This document shows, piece by piece, positions 32,354 to 42,648 of a stretch of 64,000 nucleotides of DNA; position 1 is the first letter of the stretch, and every line of letters starts with the position of its first letter. Origin of the DNA: Nemertoderma westbladi (Eukaryota; Xenacoelomorpha; Nemertodermatida; Nemertodermatidae). The notes under the pieces are model-generated. The model worked only from the letters and a program-made list of their open reading frames with translations. It was not told where the DNA came from and searched no databases. The DNA is taken from assembly GCA_032718475.1 (NCBI GenBank), contig JAUCBJ010009151.1, positions 1 to 64,000 on the forward strand, written 5' to 3'. The translations under genes were made by a program, and so were the position numbers.

Positions 32354-33508
32354 GTAATCGCTGCACTTGTGTAGCCACTGTTATACCAACCGGTAATTGC
32401 TGCACTAATGTAGCCACTGTTATACTGACCGGTAATTGCTACACTCGTTTAGCCACTGTTATACCAACTGGTAATCGCTGCACTCGTGTAGCCACTGTAT
32501 TACTGACCAGTAATCACTGCACTTGTGTAGCCACTGTTATACCGACCAGTAATCACTGCACTCGTGTAGCCACTGCTATACCAACCGGTAATCACTGCAC
32601 TCATGTAGCCACTGTTATACTGACCGGAAATTGCTACACTCATTTAGCCACTGTTATACTGACCAGTAATTGCTGCACTCGTGTAGCCACTGTTATACTG
32701 ATCAGTAATCACTGCACTCTTGTAGCCACTGTTACACAGACCAGTAATAGCTGCACTCGTTTAGCCACTGTTATACCAACTGGTAATCGCTGCACTCGTG
32801 TAGCCACTGTTAGACCAACTGGTGATTGGTGCACTCGTTTAGCCACTGTTATACCAACCGGTAATTGCTGCACTCGTGTAGCCACTGTTATACTGACCGG
32901 TAATTGATACACTTGTTTAGCCACTGTTATACCGACCAGTAATCGCTGCAGTCGTCTAGCCACTGTTATACCGACCAGTAATCGCTGCACTCATGTAGCC
33001 ACTGTTATACCAACCGGTAATCGCTGCATTCGTGTAGCCACTGTTATACCAACTAGTAATCGCTGCACTCGTGTAGCCACTGTTACACCAACTGGTAATC
33101 GCTGCACTCGTGTAGCCACTGTTACACCAACTGGTAATCGCTGCACTCGTGTAACCACTGTTATACCGACCAGTAATTGCTGCACTCGTGTAGCCTCTGT
33201 TATACCAACCGGTAATCGCTGCACTTGTGTTGCTGCTGTTACACCAACTGGTAATCATTGCACTCGTGTAGCCACTGTTATACCGACCAGTAATCGGTGC
33301 ACTCGTGTAGCCACTGTTATACCAACCAGTAATCGCTGCACTTGTTTAGCCACTGTTATACTGACCAGTAATCGCTGCACTCGTGTAGCCACTGTTATAC
33401 CAACCGGTAATCGCTGCACTCATGTAGCCACTGTTATACCAACCAGAGATCGCTGCACTCGTTTAGCCACTGCTATACCAACCAGTAATCGCTGCACGTG
33501 TTGCCACT
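32354..33508. repeat. 39-bp satellite array, about 29 units
   Basis: The unit contains CCACTGTTATACC, then RACCGGTAATCGCTGC, then ACTCGTGTAG, with variants. It is the same family as the large array at 46675. It is cut at 33509-33513 by BEL-3. Open frames here are by-products of a repeat length divisible by three. Confidence 0.95.
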
Positions 33509-33513
33509 GTTAC
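33509..33513. repeat. BEL-3 target-site duplication, left copy (GTTAC)
   Basis: GTTAC, matching 46670-46674. Read without the insert, the satellite unit runs through as CCACTGTTACACCAACTGG. Confidence 0.9.
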
Positions 33514-34810
33514 TGTTGCCGTTATTCCCGACACCATGGGGGAAAACGCCGATGCTGGAGGCGGAACTTTTCAGACCATGGAATCCCGGCCAGTCACCGG
33601 ATATTGGTAGTGGAGAAGGAATACGTTCTTAAATGCAAGATTGCGGTTGAGGAAAAGTTTCATTGGTTGGATATACTCTTTAATGTAACTTCCCTACAGT
33701 TGAACCTTGATTGAGAATAAGTTGGGCTTCCCCAAACCAATATACACCAAATATTCACAATAATATAACATGACAATATAAATCCCTACATTATATTATT
33801 TAATTACCCACTGTTCGCTCAGATTTTAGCCTAACTAATGTTCCCCAATTTTCCCCCGGTCCTAGTCTCGGTACCGTAGTGTCGGTGTCGGTCGACCCTG
33901 TTGCGTGTCCGTTGTCCGTCCCACCCTTGCCGAACCCCGAAGGGATCAGTCATCAGGAACCAGTACGGCTTGGCTAGGGGTCCGTCGGTTCATCGCAGGG
34001 ACCCAACCACCTAGGCTTTCCGAGTCCTTATTCAGGCTCGTAGTCGCTTTGGCAGCCGAGAAGCTGCTCCGAACAGTCGGTAGGCCAGTAGAGTCCAGTC
34101 CTTTGCCTTTCGACCCTGTTGCGTGTCTGTCCCACCCTTCCTGAACCCCGAAGGGATCGGTCAGGAACCAGTACGGCTTGGCTAGGGGGTCTGTCAGCCC
34201 GTCGTGAGCCCCAACGGTTGGTGGTTTTCCGAGTCCTTAATCAGGCCCTTACTAACGCCGGTCGTGGAACCCACTTCAGGAAGGCAGTCCTCGTCGAACC
34301 CTTCCTCCGTTAGTCGGTCGACCCGTTCGCGTGTCCGTCCCACCCTTCCCGAACCCCGAAGGGATCGGTCAGGAACCAGTACGGCTTGGCTAGGGGTCTG
34401 TCGTCAGTTCCCGTCGCAAATCCCTGACACAAGCAGCAGACTTTCCAATGTCCTTTACAGGCTCGTAATAACTGCTGTTGGCCAGGGACCGCTAAGGGCA
34501 GTCCTTGTCCTTTAGACCTAGTGAGTTACCAAATCCACCTCTACAGGCAGCAGGAAGTTGGCTAGGCCTAATAGTAATCAGGCAAACCTGAATACTGCTT
34601 AACTTTGCCTCCCACCCGTGGCCCTTAAATACATGAAATGAGTCCCGTACCCCGTAAGTCGCCCCAATATTCGCCCATAAATCGCCCCCTGTCCATTGAA
34701 TGTGCCCAAATCCCATGTTCCCGCACCCAGTAGTGATATCGGAATATTCATTTTAAATAAATCCAAAAAATATTCAACTCGCGTTAGGAAAAGTTGAAAT
34801 ACCGCGAACA
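33514..34810 (-). repeat. BEL-3 3' LTR with three internal repeats
   Basis: Contains a ~210-bp internal repeat starting CGACCC at 33893, 34111 and 34319. The opposite LTR has only two copies, which explains the 219-bp length difference. Confidence 0.9.
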
Positions 34811-35143
34811 GTCTCCCCCAATGACCTTCGTGAGGTCTATTGGTAGATCGAGTTTGCGAAGGTCATTTCCCATATAAAAAACCCAAAATTTTAATATTGC
34901 ATAGTCTTGATTAATTTGGCCTAGAGTTAGTTTATGTAAATATATAAAAATAAATGTTCGATATAAATGTTCCTGGAATATCTTGGTCCTCTATTTCTTG
35001 CTTTGATACGCCTTTTTCCTCTTCGCCCGTCGACTCTCGTCGATCGCCAGTGCTGGTAGGGGAGCATCAACATCCATTGTGAGCAACGTTTCGGCTTGTC
35101 TCCTGGCGGCTCTTCCTTTCGATGGTAGCGGGATCATATCGGT
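34811..35143 (-). other. BEL-3 polypurine tract and ORF3 3' end
   Basis: Purine tract next to the LTR; an inverted repeat AATGACCTTCG / CGAAGGTCATT spans about 34819-34870. Near 34985-35110 another minus-strand frame stays open with LTMDVDAPLPALAIDESRRA and a basic KRKKAY tail, probably the shifted C-terminus of ORF3. Confidence 0.5.
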
Positions 35144-35760
35144 TCATCTTTCTAACTCGGTGGTGCGTGCCTCTAGGAAACACTTTCCGTCACCGAACTC
35201 TTCCTTATAGGAATATAAACGCCTAAGGATCTTGAATGGGCCGAATAATCCGGCGCTTAGCAACAGATCCATGTAATGGAATGGTAGCGTCGCTGTCATA
35301 TGGAGGCGCTCCGGGAACGAAAAATACCCGCACGCCATCTCTTGCGCAATATTCCGAGCGTTTCTCCGTACTTTGGTCTTTACGTGGTTGTTTGCGTAGG
35401 TTTCGAACATAACCATATTCCCCATAGCGGTTACATCCTTCGTGGGACACTTTATATTGCAGCAGGGGCTAGCGGAGTGTCCACGGAAACCGCATGTTGT
35501 GCAGAGGTTATAGAGGGTTGGACAAACTGAAACATCATGTCCCGATGTCGCACAGTAGGGACAATACAGTATCCCGAGGAGCTGGAGGCATGAATCAGTT
35601 ACTCGATTTCTTCTACCGCGTGGGCACTGCTCCGAACCGCAGTCTCCGCATATCTCTAACTGCATCTCCCGGCCGAAGAATATTGGAATCGGGATGCCGA
35701 CGTAATACTCGAGTCGTCGGTCGCTTTTTGGAATATTCGCTGTGGCCGGTAGCCTGCGAA
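35144..35760 (-). pseudogene. BEL-3 ORF3 C-terminal part, CCHC zinc knuckles
   Basis: Open from about 35760 in this frame (RLEYYVGIPIPIFFGRE) with an ATG at 35665. Cys/His clusters: CGDCGSEQC, CPYCATSGHDVSVC (C-x2-C-x4-H-x4-C) and CTTCGFRGHSASPC (same spacing), so it should bind RNA or single-stranded DNA. The rest is basic and unrecognised. It follows the middle part of ORF3 after two apparent frame changes between about 35740 and 35830. I infer it is the C-terminal domain of the gene that starts at 37617. Confidence 0.65.
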
Positions 35761-35791
35761 AAGCTGTGCTTTGGCGTAGTATGTTCTCGTT

Positions 35792-36415
35792 TCAATAACC
35801 TTCTTTATGTCCTGCCGGTCTCATCTCGGATGACTGTTTCTGGCGGTGGATCCATTCGGTCTGCTCAGCGTACCATCTGGTAAGTCGCATAGGATCCTGT
35901 GGAACGGAAGGGGTAGTTGTCACCGCTGGTTGGTGAAGAGGTGCCGGGGTTTTCGACGGAGGGATTCCGAAGAGATCTTCGGGAGTCGGCGCGGCGCTGG
36001 GACCCTTTTCAACCAGTATCGCTGAGCGGGTCCATTGGGTGCTGGTACTCGGTATCTCCGAAAACCAGTCTTCGCCCCCTGGGAACGGATATGGAGATAA
36101 CCTCTGGCATATGTCGCCGAAGTCGTTCAACGCGAAGGTAGTGACTAACTCCCTCGCGGAGCTACCGGAGCCAAGTGGGGTGGAAACGCCTGCTTCCATC
36201 GTAGGTTCGGCCGAGGCGACCCGTTTGGCGGCCGGTTCGTACGCGATTTCCGGATCGAGCTGTTGCTTTGGGGTGGACAGTAGAACACCTTCCTGTAGCC
36301 ATAATTCTTCCCCCTCCGAGGAAATCAGTGGTTCCTCCGCACCGAAGAGATCGGTAATCCTAGGGATGTCGAACGGCCCATTCTCGTCCCAGGAAGCGAT
36401 GACGGTGAGCCTTTC
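35792..36415 (-). pseudogene. BEL-3 ORF3 middle part
   Basis: The frame is open from about 36440 (LTVIASWDENGPFDIPRI, DLFGAEEPLISSE) through an ATG at 36199 to 35792. Acidic then Pro/Ser/Thr-rich, no domain recognised. It looks like a linker between the exonuclease-like N-terminal region and the zinc-knuckle C-terminus. The change from the N-terminal frame is a one-base shift near 36412-36425. Confidence 0.55.
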
Positions 36416-37617
36416 GTCTCTCCCGGTGTAATATTCTCAACCGCTTTGAACACGTGGTTGATAACCTCGTTCCACTCGTAGTCGATAAAGGTATTAGGAA
36501 CCGCCGTAATGAGGCTATCGAGAGTTTTACATATGAACTTAGCGACTGTGTAGTATTCCATAATGACGTAGATGTAGTTCCGTCGCTCCGGATTCTCCCA
36601 CTTGTGGTGGATCGTCCACTTTCTTTCAACGTCCTTCCAGTGACTCTCTCGCTCACTCTTTATTTCTAATCTCGGGTATCCACCATATATCTTATTATAG
36701 TCCTGGAATTTCTGCGGTTTAAAGTCTATGCCGCCGTTTAGCACTGCGAGGTAGCCAATGCCGGATTTCGTCCGTCTGACCTCTCGGAATCCTTGCAGGA
36801 ATTCGGCGGATCGTAACCAGGCTAATAGAGTTTGGGTGTCGACACAATGACTAATGGCGTTGAGATCTTCTCGACGGTCTCTTCCGAAAGGAGCGTTCGC
36901 GTAGTCGTTTCGGACGTCCGCCTTTATATCCGACCCGATTTTAATGATGTCGAAGTCGAATAGGATCTTTTGGATCTCAGGTGGTAGTAGCCAGATCGCT
37001 CCGGCTGTCCATACCTCCTGTCTGGGTGTCGGAAATATTCGACATACCAACACCAAACCGTCCAGGGTTCCGATGACGACGACCAAGGTTCGACCGTATT
37101 CCTTAGTCCCATACTTCTCCTGGTAGTCGTCGCGATTCTGGATAACTGATATACATTCCTCTCGCAGCGTTGCCGTACACTCCGCTAGGTTACCCCAGTG
37201 GGCGAGGTATGTACTCTTGTCGTCGACGAAACTTTGACATCGCGCCATCGTAATCGCTTTCGAGGTGGGCATCGCGTTTCCCTCATTGTCGTATATCAAT
37301 GAGGTATATCGTATATCGTATATCGTATATCGGGATTTGTAGACGCTTTGCTGGAACGTGTCCCAGTACGACAACTCATCTCCTCCGGTTGCCTTTGCGT
37401 TCCGAGTTCTTCTCAGTCTCGTACTAGCATCGGACAACCGGAGGGCTCGTAGATTCCGGGAATCCGGTCCCTCTCGCCCGGAGAATTTGACGACTCGCAC
37501 ATTCTCATTTATCAGGGCGTTCCAATTTGTATCAAAGTTAGGGGATCCAGGTTGTGGATATTCCAGTAAATCTATCGTATTACGTAGTTCGCCGATAATT
37601 TGGCGATTTGGGTCCAT
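36325..37617 (-). CDS. BEL-3 ORF3 N-terminal part, DEDD-exonuclease-like
   Basis: 430 codons, ATG at 37617; the authentic part probably ends near 36415. Residues about 155-365 resemble 3'-5' exonucleases of the RNase D/WRN type: strand VVVIGTLDG (179-187), LPPEIQKIL (211-219), the ExoII-like KIGSDIKADV (226-235), CVDTQTLLAWL (258-268), and an ExoIII-like Tyr-x3-acid as YVIME (350-354). The DxE pair expected in motif I, near ECISVIQN (154-161), is not there, and motif III has Glu where Asp is usual. Activity is therefore doubtful. It lies between integrase and the 3' LTR on the coding strand of BEL-3. A 7-bp repeat (TATATCG, four copies) lies within the gene at about 37304-37334. Confidence 0.55.
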   Translation of the reverse strand: MDPNRQIIGELRNTIDLLEYPQPGSPNFDTNWNALINENVRVVKFSGREGPDSRNLRALRLSDASTRLRRTRNAKATGGDELSYWDTFQQSVYKSRYTIYDIRYTSLIYDNEGNAMPTSKAITMARCQSFVDDKSTYLAHWGNLAECTATLREECISVIQNRDDYQEKYGTKEYGRTLVVVIGTLDGLVLVCRIFPTPRQEVWTAGAIWLLPPEIQKILFDFDIIKIGSDIKADVRNDYANAPFGRDRREDLNAISHCVDTQTLLAWLRSAEFLQGFREVRRTKSGIGYLAVLNGGIDFKPQKFQDYNKIYGGYPRLEIKSERESHWKDVERKWTIHHKWENPERRNYIYVIMEYYTVAKFICKTLDSLITAVPNTFIDYEWNEVINHVFKAVENITPGETKGSPSSLPGTRMGRSTSLGLPISSVRRNH

Positions 37618-38847
37618 ATTTTCGATTATGTTCGTTGCAAATTTACATCTGTTAATTATAAATCCAGAAAGTCTGATACTATAGTGACTGCAGAATAATG
37701 CAGTTTATTTGTAATTCAGTTTATTAAATAACATTGATATATAGGCATCTACCATCTTATTGCTAATACATTCAGCATTTACAGTTACTATAGCTATACA
37801 TTAATATCCAACCAGTTTTGACTTTTTATGTCCTCTTCTTTTTCCAATTCTTTTCTTTCTACATTTTATACATTTTTTTGTCTTTTTTCATTTCTCATTA
37901 TTTTATCATTACATTTCATTTATTTCATCACATTTATTTCCACATTTATTTCACATTTCATCATTTATTTCCACATTTCATCATTGGGGTTATAGCCCCC
38001 CGGCTATCATCATTTGTTATAAGCGCAGCACCAGGGTGCGCATCATTACATTTTCATCATCATACGCGTCATCATTCAGTTTATAGTAGGGTTGTCTGTT
38101 TCTTTTCATCATTTCCAACTACATTCAATCATCTTCTTTGGGAAATTTTCGTTGTGGAAGGGGTGTTACGCGGCAATCTGGGATCTACAGCTGGGCTAGT
38201 TACACCGCCTATCTATGCCCCACACTGCACACGTAACGGACAATGAAGACGCTGGAAGTGAAGTCACGTGGAATGCACCAGGGACCCACCAGAATAACAC
38301 ACCCAGCAACATAAAGCTCAGCCTACGAAGTCATGTGGGATGGGGTTACGCAACATTCTGGGATCTACAGCTGGAATAGTTACACCGCCTACGCCCCAAA
38401 TCCATGCAACGGTCCCACCAGAATAATGCGACTGAGAAACATAAAACCTCTATCGACGAAGTCATGTGGATGCACCATGGACCCACCAGAATAACGGGAT
38501 AGAGGGGGTGTTGCGCGGCAATCCGAGATCTACAGCTGGACTAGTTACACCGCCTACGCCCCGAACTGCGCAAGCAACGGACAACACAACATAATACAAT
38601 GAATACAATGAATTCCACTTCAAATCTTTACCATTTCCAATAATCCAATGTCAATGACCAAAATCAGGGTAAACAATACATAAACGACCCTGCGTCAGTA
38701 GAAACATCTGCAGGGTGACGCTGGACTCCACATAACACACGAGGAAACACAAATACCATTGCATGGTTACAGTTGGTTTAAGGGGGGTCCATTCTCATTG
38801 TCAGTAAATCACAGTTTAAAAGAGTTTGTCAACAGGATGAGAAGGGT
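37618..38847 (-). other. Spacer between integrase and ORF3 of BEL-3
   Basis: No supported gene. 37818-38110 is strongly pyrimidine-rich on the plus strand (TTTCATCATTTATTTCC type). At 38162, 38344 and 38507 three copies of a 165-180 bp repeat begin, each with ATCTACAGCTGG and TAGTTACACCGCCTA. The spacer may hold a splice site or promoter for ORF3, but I cannot identify one. Confidence 0.55.
38162..38570. repeat. Tandem repeat of 165-180 bp, three copies
   Basis: Shared blocks: TTACGCGGCAATCTGGGATC, TACAGCTGG, TAGTTACACCGCCTA, CCCACCAGAATAA and GAAGTCATGTGGA. Confidence 0.8.
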
Positions 38848-41424
38848 TTAAACAGGTTTAGCATTGTCACCAATGTCTGCAGCAGGATCCGGAGTAGGGA
38901 ACTTATCACCTCTCATGGAGTCACCACTGTCATTGCCTTCGAGAAGGCACAGCCTCTGGATAGGGCGTTGGTAGTGGCCCTTTGCCGTTCGTATCGTCAC
39001 AGTCCTCGCAAGTCCGTCTTTACTTGGAGTTATTGCCACGACTCGCGCCACAGGCCAGTGGACGCGGTCTTTGAGGTCTTCCTTCACTAGCACCATGTCA
39101 CCAACTGCGACATTCCTATAGGTGTTGTTCCACTTCCTCCTGGTCCGGAGGGTTATGAGGTACTCTTGGGCCCAGATTCTCCACCAATGCGCTGGCAACG
39201 CTTGGGCCTTCTTCCAATTGGTATGTCTCGCGATATCGTTGGGATCCGGAAACATCGTCTCTGGAAGAATATGGGTTTTGGGTCTTCCGAGTAGATGGTT
39301 AGGAGTGAGGGGCTCCAGATCTGTGGGGTCGTCGCGGATAGGGACGATGGGCCGGTTGTTTAGGGTAGCCGTGATCTCGCAGAATGTTGTGCGGAGGGTG
39401 TCATGGGTTACCCGGGTGTCTCCTAATGCGACGCGCATGGATCGTTTTACCAAGTCGATGAGCTTCTCCCATACCCCGCTCGTATGGGGTGCTAAGGGTG
39501 TTTGGAAGTGCCACTGTATATGGTGTTCCCTCCAGACTTGGGATGCGGTGTCCTCGGTGAACCATCCCTCGATCGCCTCTCTAAGTTCTCTTTCTCCTCC
39601 CACAAAGTTTGTACCATTATCGGAGTACATATGACGACATGTTCCATTGTTCGCCACGAACCGACGCAGGGCGTTTATAAATGCGTGTTGCGTAAGGTTC
39701 ACCACGATGTCTAGGTAGATTGCCCTAGACCTAAGGCAGGTAAAGATGGCTCCCCAGCATTTGATGTTGGATCGTCGCTCAATGACCGTGAATGGTCCGA
39801 AATAGTCTACTCCGGTTACATAGAACGGTGGGGAATCGGACTGTAGACGTGTGGCTGGTAAGTCGGCCATCCTTTGTGTGAGTGGTGGCGCTAGATATCT
39901 TCTGCAGGGAAAACAACGTTTTAACACTTTCCGGATCAGTGGCTGGATGTGGGTGATCCAATATCTTTGTCCTATATTAGCCATAATCCAGTTCTGTCCC
40001 GCGTGATGGTTTTCCTCGTGACACTGTTGGATTAATAGCTTGGCTAGTGTTGACGTTCTGGGCAGAAGCGCTGGGTATTTGACCTCGTATTCAACCGGGG
40101 CATTTGCCATCCGGGTATTCAGTCGAATCAGTCCGTCCTCTCCCATCATTGGTCTCAATTGATAGACTGGACTGTCCGGTTTCAAGGTCTTGCCTGCACT
40201 GAGTTGTTCCCACTCGTCGGGGAAACTTACTTTCTGGACATATCTAACAATACATTTCTCCGCAATGATGAGTTCTTGTATACTTCGTTGAACTATCGGT
40301 TTGTTGTCTTTCCACCGCAGGAAGTTGCGAAGGGTTATGATGTGGTGGATGAGACGTCTCATTGAGGAAGTTCGCTCGATCAATAGTTGTAAAGACGCCG
40401 CTGGTTGTGTGACAGTCGCGACATTATAGTGCCTGCCCGAGTCCTTTGCAGGCTCGGTCAGACAACTATAGATCTCCATTGCGGCGCTTCTATGGACTTT
40501 ACGGATCTCCTTGTCGTCTTCGGAGTATTTTCCGCTATCGAGTTCGGGATCGAATCGGGTACTCCAGGTTAATTGTGGCTGCTGTAGGAATTCCGGGCCG
40601 GTGTGCCAGAGTTTACTTTTACTGAGCTGTCGTGGGGTGGCGCCTCTGCTCGATAAGTCCACTGGGTTTTCTTTTCCATTTACATGGTGCCACTGTTCTC
40701 GGCTGGTGCACTGTTTTATCTCCGTAGCTCGGTTCGCTACGAACGTGGTGTGTCGCCGTGATGGTGAGTGGAGGTAGTAGAGAACGATACTCGAATCGGC
40801 CCAGAAATGTTGCGATTCGATGGGGATTCGTAGGTTCCGCATGACTATGCGGTTCTGTCTCACTGCCCAAACTGCGGACTGTAGCTCAAGTCTCGGAATC
40901 GTTGCTACGAATTTCCCGGATACTGTCTTAGCCTTAGAAAATAAGAAGCTCGTATCGCCGTTTCCATCTTGACTTAGTCTTCTTAGGAAAGTGACTACGC
41001 CGATTCCGGTATTCGAAGCTTCCGAGAAAGTGTGGAGCTGGAAGATATCGGTGGGTAGTTTATCGAGGAAGAACGGTCGAGGGATCCGCATAAGATGTAA
41101 ATGTTCGAGTTGTTCCATCCACTTTCTCCATTTGACACTGAGGTGCGGGGGGAGTTCTTCGTCCCATCCCAGTCCTTCTATCCACATTTCCTTAATCAAA
41201 TTCATTCCGGCCAAGGTTACCGGAGATATGAAGTTTAGTGGGTCGAATATTGCACTTTTTATAGACAAACATCCCCTTTTCGTCATGGGCTTAGGTAGGG
41301 GGTTATATTTGAAGATGAATTCATCCAATTCTATGTCCCCTTCAATGCCGAGTACATGGTGATCCACATCCTCGGAATACATTTTATTGTTGTCCAGTCT
41401 GATTTCTTCTGGAAACCTTTCCAT
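38848..41424 (-). CDS. BEL-3 pol: RT end, RNase H, integrase
   Basis: 858 codons. RT thumb/connection (FDPLNFISPVTLAGMNLIKE), an RNase H-like region (LHTFSEASNTGIGVVTFL, VNGKENPVDLSSRGATPRQL), linker, then integrase: HEENHHAGQNWI and CFPCRR of the zinc-binding domain, D540 (VTGVDYFGPF), D602 (MYSDNGTNFVGG) and E653 (SGVWEKLIDLVKRS), and a C-terminal domain (RRKWNNTYRNVAVGDMVLV). All catalytic residues are intact with BEL-type spacing. The ATG at 41424 is not the real start: the frame joins the RT palm upstream across a one-base shift in a six-T run at 41428-41433. Confidence 0.88.
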   Translation of the reverse strand: MERFPEEIRLDNNKMYSEDVDHHVLGIEGDIELDEFIFKYNPLPKPMTKRGCLSIKSAIFDPLNFISPVTLAGMNLIKEMWIEGLGWDEELPPHLSVKWRKWMEQLEHLHLMRIPRPFFLDKLPTDIFQLHTFSEASNTGIGVVTFLRRLSQDGNGDTSFLFSKAKTVSGKFVATIPRLELQSAVWAVRQNRIVMRNLRIPIESQHFWADSSIVLYYLHSPSRRHTTFVANRATEIKQCTSREQWHHVNGKENPVDLSSRGATPRQLSKSKLWHTGPEFLQQPQLTWSTRFDPELDSGKYSEDDKEIRKVHRSAAMEIYSCLTEPAKDSGRHYNVATVTQPAASLQLLIERTSSMRRLIHHIITLRNFLRWKDNKPIVQRSIQELIIAEKCIVRYVQKVSFPDEWEQLSAGKTLKPDSPVYQLRPMMGEDGLIRLNTRMANAPVEYEVKYPALLPRTSTLAKLLIQQCHEENHHAGQNWIMANIGQRYWITHIQPLIRKVLKRCFPCRRYLAPPLTQRMADLPATRLQSDSPPFYVTGVDYFGPFTVIERRSNIKCWGAIFTCLRSRAIYLDIVVNLTQHAFINALRRFVANNGTCRHMYSDNGTNFVGGERELREAIEGWFTEDTASQVWREHHIQWHFQTPLAPHTSGVWEKLIDLVKRSMRVALGDTRVTHDTLRTTFCEITATLNNRPIVPIRDDPTDLEPLTPNHLLGRPKTHILPETMFPDPNDIARHTNWKKAQALPAHWWRIWAQEYLITLRTRRKWNNTYRNVAVGDMVLVKEDLKDRVHWPVARVVAITPSKDGLARTVTIRTAKGHYQRPIQRLCLLEGNDSGDSMRGDKFPTPDPAADIGDNAKPV

Positions 41425-42620
41425 GAGTTTTTTGTCGTGGGATCGAGGGGGAAACCTCCTTTATTTAAACATTCCACCATCCCCATCACTAGCTGATATG
41501 CCTCGTCAATATTATCGGCACCGGCGCATCCGTCATCCATGTAGAAGCATCGTCGGATGGTTTCTATGACTGTTGGAGGGAACTCGTTTTCGCACATAGT
41601 CGTTGTTTTCTTCAGCATGTCACTACATGCTACCGGCGAGTCCTTAGCGCCGAAGATCCTGACGATCATGCGCATTACGTCCACATCCTTCAATGTGAGT
41701 TGACTTATCTCCTGTGGAGTTAATGTTTTATCCGTTCATAATATATGCAGACAGTCTGAGTCTCTTGGTAGCGTTCGGACCTGGTGAAACATCGCTTTGA
41801 TGTCGCATGTGAATGCTATCCGGTTTTCCCTGAACCTGATGAACACGCCGATAAGTGTACTGTATATGTTGGGCCCTGTATAAAGTTGGCTGTTCAGGGA
41901 TTCGCCTTGATACATAGCAGCAGCATCATTGACTACTCGGATTTTACCGCCCTTCCGGGCTTCTACCACATAGTGGGTTGGGAGATAATATGTTCTTCTA
42001 CCCCCTTGCAGTTCATTCCGGGGTACCATTTCTGCCAATCCATCTTCTAGATATCCTTTGATTACATTATTATATTTCTCCTTTATCTCGGGTTGGTCAT
42101 TCAACCAGCGTAGGATTCCTTTAAGCCGCCTAAGGGCCATGTTGGCATTATTCGCCATTGGTTTATCTGGGTCTTTCCATAGCATGGGTGAACACCAATG
42201 TCCATCTTTGAACGTGGCCTGATCAAGGACGTCAATACAATATTGATCTTCCTCGGACGGGTTCTCGTCCTTTTCAGCAAACTCTTGGGTCTCTAGATTA
42301 AAGTATTTGGTCATCTCCTGCTGGGTTTTCTCAGTCTCAAGGAATAAGTCCTCGTCCAGGTCTGTTGCTGAACAATAACCCACGGATGTTGCGTTCTCTT
42401 TAATCTGGCATTTAGGGAGATATGTATAAGTGTCTGTCTTCTCCTCTTTGATGCCGCAGAGTGTCCAACCCATGATCGTGCGTTCGGCATAGAAGCCGTC
42501 ATCCGGCTTTACAGATCGGGCGACGTCTCCGGTGGGTATGTGTAATTCCGGTGTTTCTAGTCCGATCAATAGGGTGATTCGGTTCACGTCCAATGGTGGA
42601 CATCGTAGGTCTACATCTTA
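41331..42620 (-). pseudogene. BEL-3 reverse transcriptase palm
   Basis: Two pieces in one frame (42593-41736 and 41693-41331) separated by TGA 41736-41738, at a place where BEL RTs usually have Trp. The first piece has the post-protease region (LLIGLETPELH, ERTIMGWTLCG) and RT fingers/palm (KIRVVNDAAAMY, AFTCDIKAMFHQV); the second has LTLKDVDVMRMIV and YMDD at residues 51-54 (nucleotides 41532-41543), so the active site is intact. A TAA at 42618-42620 and a frameshift just above it separate this from the protease. The frame ends where the six-T homopolymer shift begins. Confidence 0.85.
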
Positions 42621-42648
42621 CCGGTCTAACTGTATGAGGGGTGCGTAT

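Noticed and set aside
33905-34515. Plus-strand ORFs of 64-103 codons in the BEL-3 LTR
   Set aside because: They repeat with the internal LTR units and lie antisense to the element; no domain.
34811-38847. Envelope gene in BEL-3
   Set aside because: No signal peptide, furin site or transmembrane segment is visible in the ORF3 frames; exonuclease-like and zinc-knuckle motifs are seen instead.
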